Source of the DNA: Treponema sp.
GTDB lineage: Bacteria; Spirochaetota; Spirochaetia; Treponematales; Treponemataceae
Direction of reading: 5' to 3'
Length of the DNA: 9,599 nt
Assembly (NCBI GenBank): GCA_003455655.1
Contig: DMQP01000164.1
Span: forward strand, 1-9,599
Shown: positions 6,195 to 9,599 of the stretch, one piece after another
How positions within the stretch are numbered: the first letter of the stretch is position 1
Layout of the letters: each line of letters opens with the position of its first letter
Position numbers and translations under genes: made by a program
Notes under the pieces: model-generated
Seen by the model: the letters and a program-made list of their open reading frames with translations, nothing else
Database searches by the model: none
What the model was told of the DNA's origin: nothing

Positions 6195-6983
6195 ATGACC
6201 AACATTCTTCTTACCGTTTCTTATGACGGTACTGATTTTTGCGGCTGGCAGCGTCAAACAGTAACACAAAACGAGCCTCGTACTGTTCAGTCTGAACTAG
6301 AAAAAGCTCTGTCTAAAATGTTACAGACAGATATTCATGTTCAAGGAAGTGGTAGAACAGATTCAGGCGTACATGCCCGAGCACAGAAGGTAACTTTTTT
6401 TTCTCCAGTAGATTCCATTCCTCCTCAGAATTATGTTCGTGCACTTAACGGACTGCTTCCTTCTGATATTCGCATAACAGATTGTCTTCTTGTTCCTCCA
6501 GAAGTAAATGCGCGCTTTTCTGCAACAAGTAGAACCTACCGTTACTTTATGCAAGTAGATTCTGTTCCCCTGGCAAGTGACATGCGTTTTGTCTGGCCAC
6601 TTTCTTTTACGCCAGAACTTGAAGTGTTAAATCAAATGGCTTCTTATCTGCATGGAGAAATAGACTGTGCAACTTTTGCCGCAGCAGGAGATCAGAGTCA
6701 GTCAACATTTCGTTACATTGACCATGCGTGTTTTTGGTTTGAAGCAGATGAAAAAACAGGTGGTAGACGCCTTGTGTTTGAAATTTGTGCAAATGCTTTT
6801 TTGTGGAAGATGGTTCGTTCTATTACGGGTACTTTAATTCAACTGGCGCAAAAAGGGCAAGACGCTCAAACCTTTAAACAAATTCTTGAATCCCATGATC
6901 GTTCTAAAGCAGGGGTAACTGCACCTCCAACCGGATTATTTTTGTGGGATGTTTCGTTTGAAGGAAAGAGAGTGCATCCGTAA
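6195..6983 (+). CDS. truA: tRNA pseudouridine synthase A
   Basis: TruA converts uridines at positions 38-40 of the tRNA anticodon arm to pseudouridine. The 262-residue protein is of normal length. It begins with the family strand ILLTVSYDGTDFCGWQRQ (4-21). The catalytic motif GSGRTDSGVHARAQ (51-64) contains the catalytic Asp D56. Later motifs are RTYRYF (113-118), CANAFLWKMVRSITG (198-212, family form CANAFLxxMVR) and TAPPTGLFLWDV (242-253). The ATG is 2 bases after the DUF2225 stop with no strong ribosome binding site, so reinitiation is likely. It is the last gene of the + strand operon. Its stop is 4 bases from the stop of the convergent priA, and I see no GC-rich terminator hairpin between them. 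Confidence 0.96.
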   Translation: MTNILLTVSYDGTDFCGWQRQTVTQNEPRTVQSELEKALSKMLQTDIHVQGSGRTDSGVHARAQKVTFFSPVDSIPPQNYVRALNGLLPSDIRITDCLLVPPEVNARFSATSRTYRYFMQVDSVPLASDMRFVWPLSFTPELEVLNQMASYLHGEIDCATFAAAGDQSQSTFRYIDHACFWFEADEKTGGRRLVFEICANAFLWKMVRSITGTLIQLAQKGQDAQTFKQILESHDRSKAGVTAPPTGLFLWDVSFEGKRVHP

Positions 6984-6987
6984 GTTT

Positions 6988-8991
6988 TTATAAAAGATTC
7001 TGTGGGTCTACATCAATTTCAATGTGAACATCGCGTAATTTATTTTCATAATCTTGCGTAAGTATTTTTGCCATTTTTTGAAGCGGTTCAATACGTTTTG
7101 CCTTTAACAAAATGTGCTTGCGGTAATTTCCACTTACCATTTTAAGCGGACAGTCTGCAGGTCCTAGTATTTCACAGCCGTCCTGAAGGTGTGTGCGTAA
7201 AATTACTTCTGAAGCATGAGAAGCAACTTCAACTTGATTTTCGTGAGGTGAACGAAAGACAATGCGCAGTAAACGAACAAAGGGTGGAAAATCTAAGAGT
7301 TTGCGGTTTTCTAGTTCTTTTGTATAAAAACCTTCTGTGTCTCCTTTAACGGCATAGGCTATTGCTTCTCGCTCTGGGCTGTAACTTTGAACAATAACTT
7401 TTCCGTCTGGGAAAAATCTTCCAGCTCTTCCTGCAACTTGTGTTATGAGTGCAAAGGTTCTTTCTGCTGCTCTAAAGTCGGGTAAGTGTAAGGCTGTGTC
7501 TGCCATTACCACACCCACTAATTGCAATGACGGAAAGTTAAGTCCTTTTGCAACCATTTGTGTTCCCAAGAGAATGTCGTATTGTCCAGCTTTAAATGCT
7601 GCAAGTTTTTCTTGTAGTTCGCCTTTGTGGGTAAGACTGTCTGTGTCTATGCGTACAATGCGTGCGTTTGGAAATCGTGCTTTAACTTCTGCTTCTATGT
7701 ATTCAGTTCCAAATCCTGAATAACCTACATCAAGTGAACCACAAGAAGGACACTGTGACGGAGGAGCAACAGAGTATCCACAGTAGTGACAGCGTAGTCG
7801 TTTTTCTGCTTTGTGATAGGTAAGTGAAACAGAACAGTTTTTGCAAGTTAATTCAAATCCGCAACTTTGGCAACGAAAAAAATGTGTAAAGCCCCGACGG
7901 TTTAAAAACAGAATGACTTGTCGCTTTCGTTTGAGTGTTTCTTTTATTTCACTTTCTAACTGATTTGATATACAAGCGTCATTTCCTTGTTGACCCAAGC
8001 GCACACACTGTATTTTCGGAAGAGCACCACCTGCAAGGCGTCGGCTTAAGGTGTGTTTTTTTATAGCACCTGTTTGCATTAAGTGCCAAGCTTCAAGAGA
8101 CGGTGTTGCAGAACCCATAACTAAAGGACATTTGTTTTTTACACAACGATGCATGGCAACTTGACGAGCATGATATCGCGGCGAAGAACCAGCTTTGTAA
8201 GAAGAGTCGTGTTCTTCATCAATAATAATAAGTCCTAAATGGGGAAGGGGAGCAAAAACAGCGCTTCTTGCTCCAACAACAACTCTTGCTTCTTGTTTTA
8301 AAATGCGTTTCCATTCTCCTAAGCGCTGACTGGGCGTAAGTGCCGAATGTAAAACAGCTGCTGTGTTACCAAAACGTTTAAGTACAGCCTCTGTAACTTG
8401 CGGAGTAAGTGCAATTTCTGGAACTAAATAGATAACACCCTTTCCTAAAGCAAGCACTTGTTCTGCTGCTGCAAGAAAAACTTCTGTCTTTCCGCTTCCA
8501 GTCATTCCGTACAAGTAGTGATAGAGTGTGTCTCCTTCAAGAATTCCTGAGACAGCTTTTTTTTGTTCATCGCTTAGCTGGTGTTTTTTGAAACTTGATT
8601 CGTCTTCTTCAAAGGCAAAACTTCCGCCAGAAGTTTCTCGTCTGCCAGAAGGAATCATTGCACTAACGGTTTCTCCAATGGGCGAAAGATAGTAGCGTGA
8701 CATAAAAGTTGCTACATCGTACAGTTCTGGAGTAAGAAGGGCGACATTGTCTTTGTCTGTAAACTTTAGAGCGCGTCTTACTTTTTCTTTTGCAACACCG
8801 CAGTCTTCGGGAAAAGAAGTATGTGTTCCTACAATGAAGCCAGTCATGCTTCTGTTTCCAAAGCGTACATCTATGCGGCGACCAAAAAAATCTTCATTTT
8901 CTAAAACGGTAGTTTCGTCGGGGTGGCGATAGAGAAATGTTTTGTTAAGCGGAACGTTGAGTGCAACGTCGAAGTACAGCTCTCCTGTCAT
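6988..8991 (-). CDS. priA: Primosomal protein N', replication-restart helicase PriA
   Basis: PriA recognises stalled or repaired replication forks and reloads the replisome; it is a 3'-5' superfamily 2 helicase. The 667 residues cover the family. An N-terminal DNA-binding region (about 1-110) begins LYFDVALNVPLNKTF. Walker A is GMTGSGKTE (162-170), Walker B is DEEH (258-261) within the family stretch DEEHDSSYKAGSSPRYHAR, and GSATPSLEAW is at 293-302. The zinc region carries all eight expected cysteines: C374, C377, C383, C386, C401, C404, C414 and C417. The C-terminal helicase motifs GTQMVAKG (476-483) and QVAGRAGRF (518-526) follow. It is somewhat shorter than E. coli PriA (about 730) with nothing essential missing. 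The ATG at 8991 is 5 bases after the glycosylase stop with only a weak CAGGG ahead, so it probably relies on translation of the upstream gene. Confidence 0.97.
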   Translation of the reverse strand: MTGELYFDVALNVPLNKTFLYRHPDETTVLENEDFFGRRIDVRFGNRSMTGFIVGTHTSFPEDCGVAKEKVRRALKFTDKDNVALLTPELYDVATFMSRYYLSPIGETVSAMIPSGRRETSGGSFAFEEDESSFKKHQLSDEQKKAVSGILEGDTLYHYLYGMTGSGKTEVFLAAAEQVLALGKGVIYLVPEIALTPQVTEAVLKRFGNTAAVLHSALTPSQRLGEWKRILKQEARVVVGARSAVFAPLPHLGLIIIDEEHDSSYKAGSSPRYHARQVAMHRCVKNKCPLVMGSATPSLEAWHLMQTGAIKKHTLSRRLAGGALPKIQCVRLGQQGNDACISNQLESEIKETLKRKRQVILFLNRRGFTHFFRCQSCGFELTCKNCSVSLTYHKAEKRLRCHYCGYSVAPPSQCPSCGSLDVGYSGFGTEYIEAEVKARFPNARIVRIDTDSLTHKGELQEKLAAFKAGQYDILLGTQMVAKGLNFPSLQLVGVVMADTALHLPDFRAAERTFALITQVAGRAGRFFPDGKVIVQSYSPEREAIAYAVKGDTEGFYTKELENRKLLDFPPFVRLLRIVFRSPHENQVEVASHASEVILRTHLQDGCEILGPADCPLKMVSGNYRKHILLKAKRIEPLQKMAKILTQDYENKLRDVHIEIDVDPQNLL

Positions 8992-8996
8992 TAAAG

Positions 8997-9599
8997 TTAT
9001 GCCCTGTTTTGTTCCTTAAAGAATTCTGCGGCATAGTCGGGATACAGTTCGGTAAGTTTTGCTCGAGCTTTCTTTAAGTCTTCCCAAGCAGGACGCTTTA
9101 ATGTTTCGTCTCGCAAAAGTGCGCTGGGGTGGTATGTTGCAATAAGGGGAATTCCATTGTAGTCAAAAAACTGTCCGCGCAGTGCGTTTATGCCTTTGTC
9201 GCTTTGCAAAAGATTTTGAATTGCAGTTCGTCCTAAAGCAAGAATGAGTTTTGGTTTTAGAATATGAATTTGCGCTTGAAGGTAACCGCTACAGGCTGCA
9301 GCTTCATCGCTCATAGGTGCACGGTTCATAGGTGGACGACATTTTACAATGTTTGCAATAAAACAGTTAGATTTCCGACTTAAACATATAGAAGCAAGCA
9401 TTTTGTCTAAAAGTTGACCAGCTTTACCTACAAAAGGCCTTCCGCTTGCATCTTCGTCTTCTCCTGGACCTTCGCCTATAACCATAACATGAGGATGCAT
9501 AACACCTTCGCCAGGAACAACAGAGGTTCTTGTTTGTGAAAGTACACAATTGTGGCACGCAACTATTTTTTGATTTACAGAGTCTAATGTAATGCTTGG
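8997..9599 (-). CDS. Family 4 uracil-DNA glycosylase with [4Fe-4S] cluster, 5' end cut by window edge
   Basis: The enzyme removes uracil from DNA at the start of base excision repair. The reading frame stays open from its stop at 8997 to the last base, giving 200 visible residues and no start. Starting at the internal ATG at 9500 would be wrong: the 33 codons before it continue the family sequence ACHNCVLSQTRTSVVPGEG, carrying the first two cluster cysteines. The four cysteines, numbered from the window edge, are C15, C18, C87 (IVKCRPP) and C103 (AAACSG), as in thermophile-type UDGa. The active-site motif GEGPGEDE (42-49) with GRPFVGKAGQLL (53-64) and the conserved HPSALLR (157-163) are present. 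It is followed after 5 bases by priA, forming a small DNA-repair and restart operon. Only the start remains unknown; an N-terminal extension is possible. Confidence 0.93.
   Translation of the reverse strand, partial: PSITLDSVNQKIVACHNCVLSQTRTSVVPGEGVMHPHVMVIGEGPGEDEDASGRPFVGKAGQLLDKMLASICLSRKSNCFIANIVKCRPPMNRAPMSDEAAACSGYLQAQIHILKPKLILALGRTAIQNLLQSDKGINALRGQFFDYNGIPLIATYHPSALLRDETLKRPAWEDLKKARAKLTELYPDYAAEFFKEQNRA

Noticed and set aside
329..9599. A new defence, mobile or biosynthetic system.
   Set aside because: All long genes except the DUF2225 gene belong to well-known housekeeping families with intact motifs; there are no integrase, transposase, toxin-antitoxin or repeat-array signals.

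Overview
The window looks like a housekeeping stretch of a spirochaete chromosome, most likely Treponema or a close relative. This is inferred from protein character and gene company: a 29-residue COX24-type ribosomal mini-protein before dxs, a DUF2225 protein next to truA, and the cdaA/cdaR pair in a metabolic operon. No search could be run, so the genus is a judgement and not a measurement. I see no mobile element, tRNA, rRNA, CRISPR array or defence system, and base and codon use look even throughout.

Left part (1-328): a near-consensus sigma-70 promoter drives a tiny, very basic ribosomal protein gene (149-238, GTG start). A rho-independent terminator (267-301) follows. Only 27 bases separate its T-tract from dxs, so the large operon downstream is either fed by readthrough or starts from a very compact promoter.

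Middle part (329-6983, + strand): seven genes are packed with overlaps or gaps of 2 bases and very probably form one operon. They are dxs (isoprenoid precursor synthesis), folP (folate), cdaA (c-di-AMP synthesis), cdaR (extracytoplasmic YbbR-domain regulator of CdaA), acpS (acyl carrier protein activation), a DUF2225 zinc-ribbon protein of unknown function, and truA (tRNA pseudouridylation). The operon mixes cofactor and lipid precursor enzymes with the second-messenger module that in other bacteria controls potassium, osmolyte and envelope homeostasis. The usual Firmicute partner glmM is absent; folP and acpS flank the pair instead.

Right part (6988-9599, - strand): a family 4 (iron-sulfur) uracil-DNA glycosylase, cut off by the window edge, lies 5 bases upstream of priA, the replication-restart helicase. 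This is a small DNA-maintenance operon. It converges on truA with only 4 bases between the two stop codons and no clear terminator.

Nothing here is a convincing new system. The best leads are the mini ribosomal protein gene with its terminator gate before the operon, a duplicated cdaR start signal that leaves a four-codon mini-ORF, the folP-cdaA-cdaR-acpS arrangement, and the uncharacterised DUF2225 gene.
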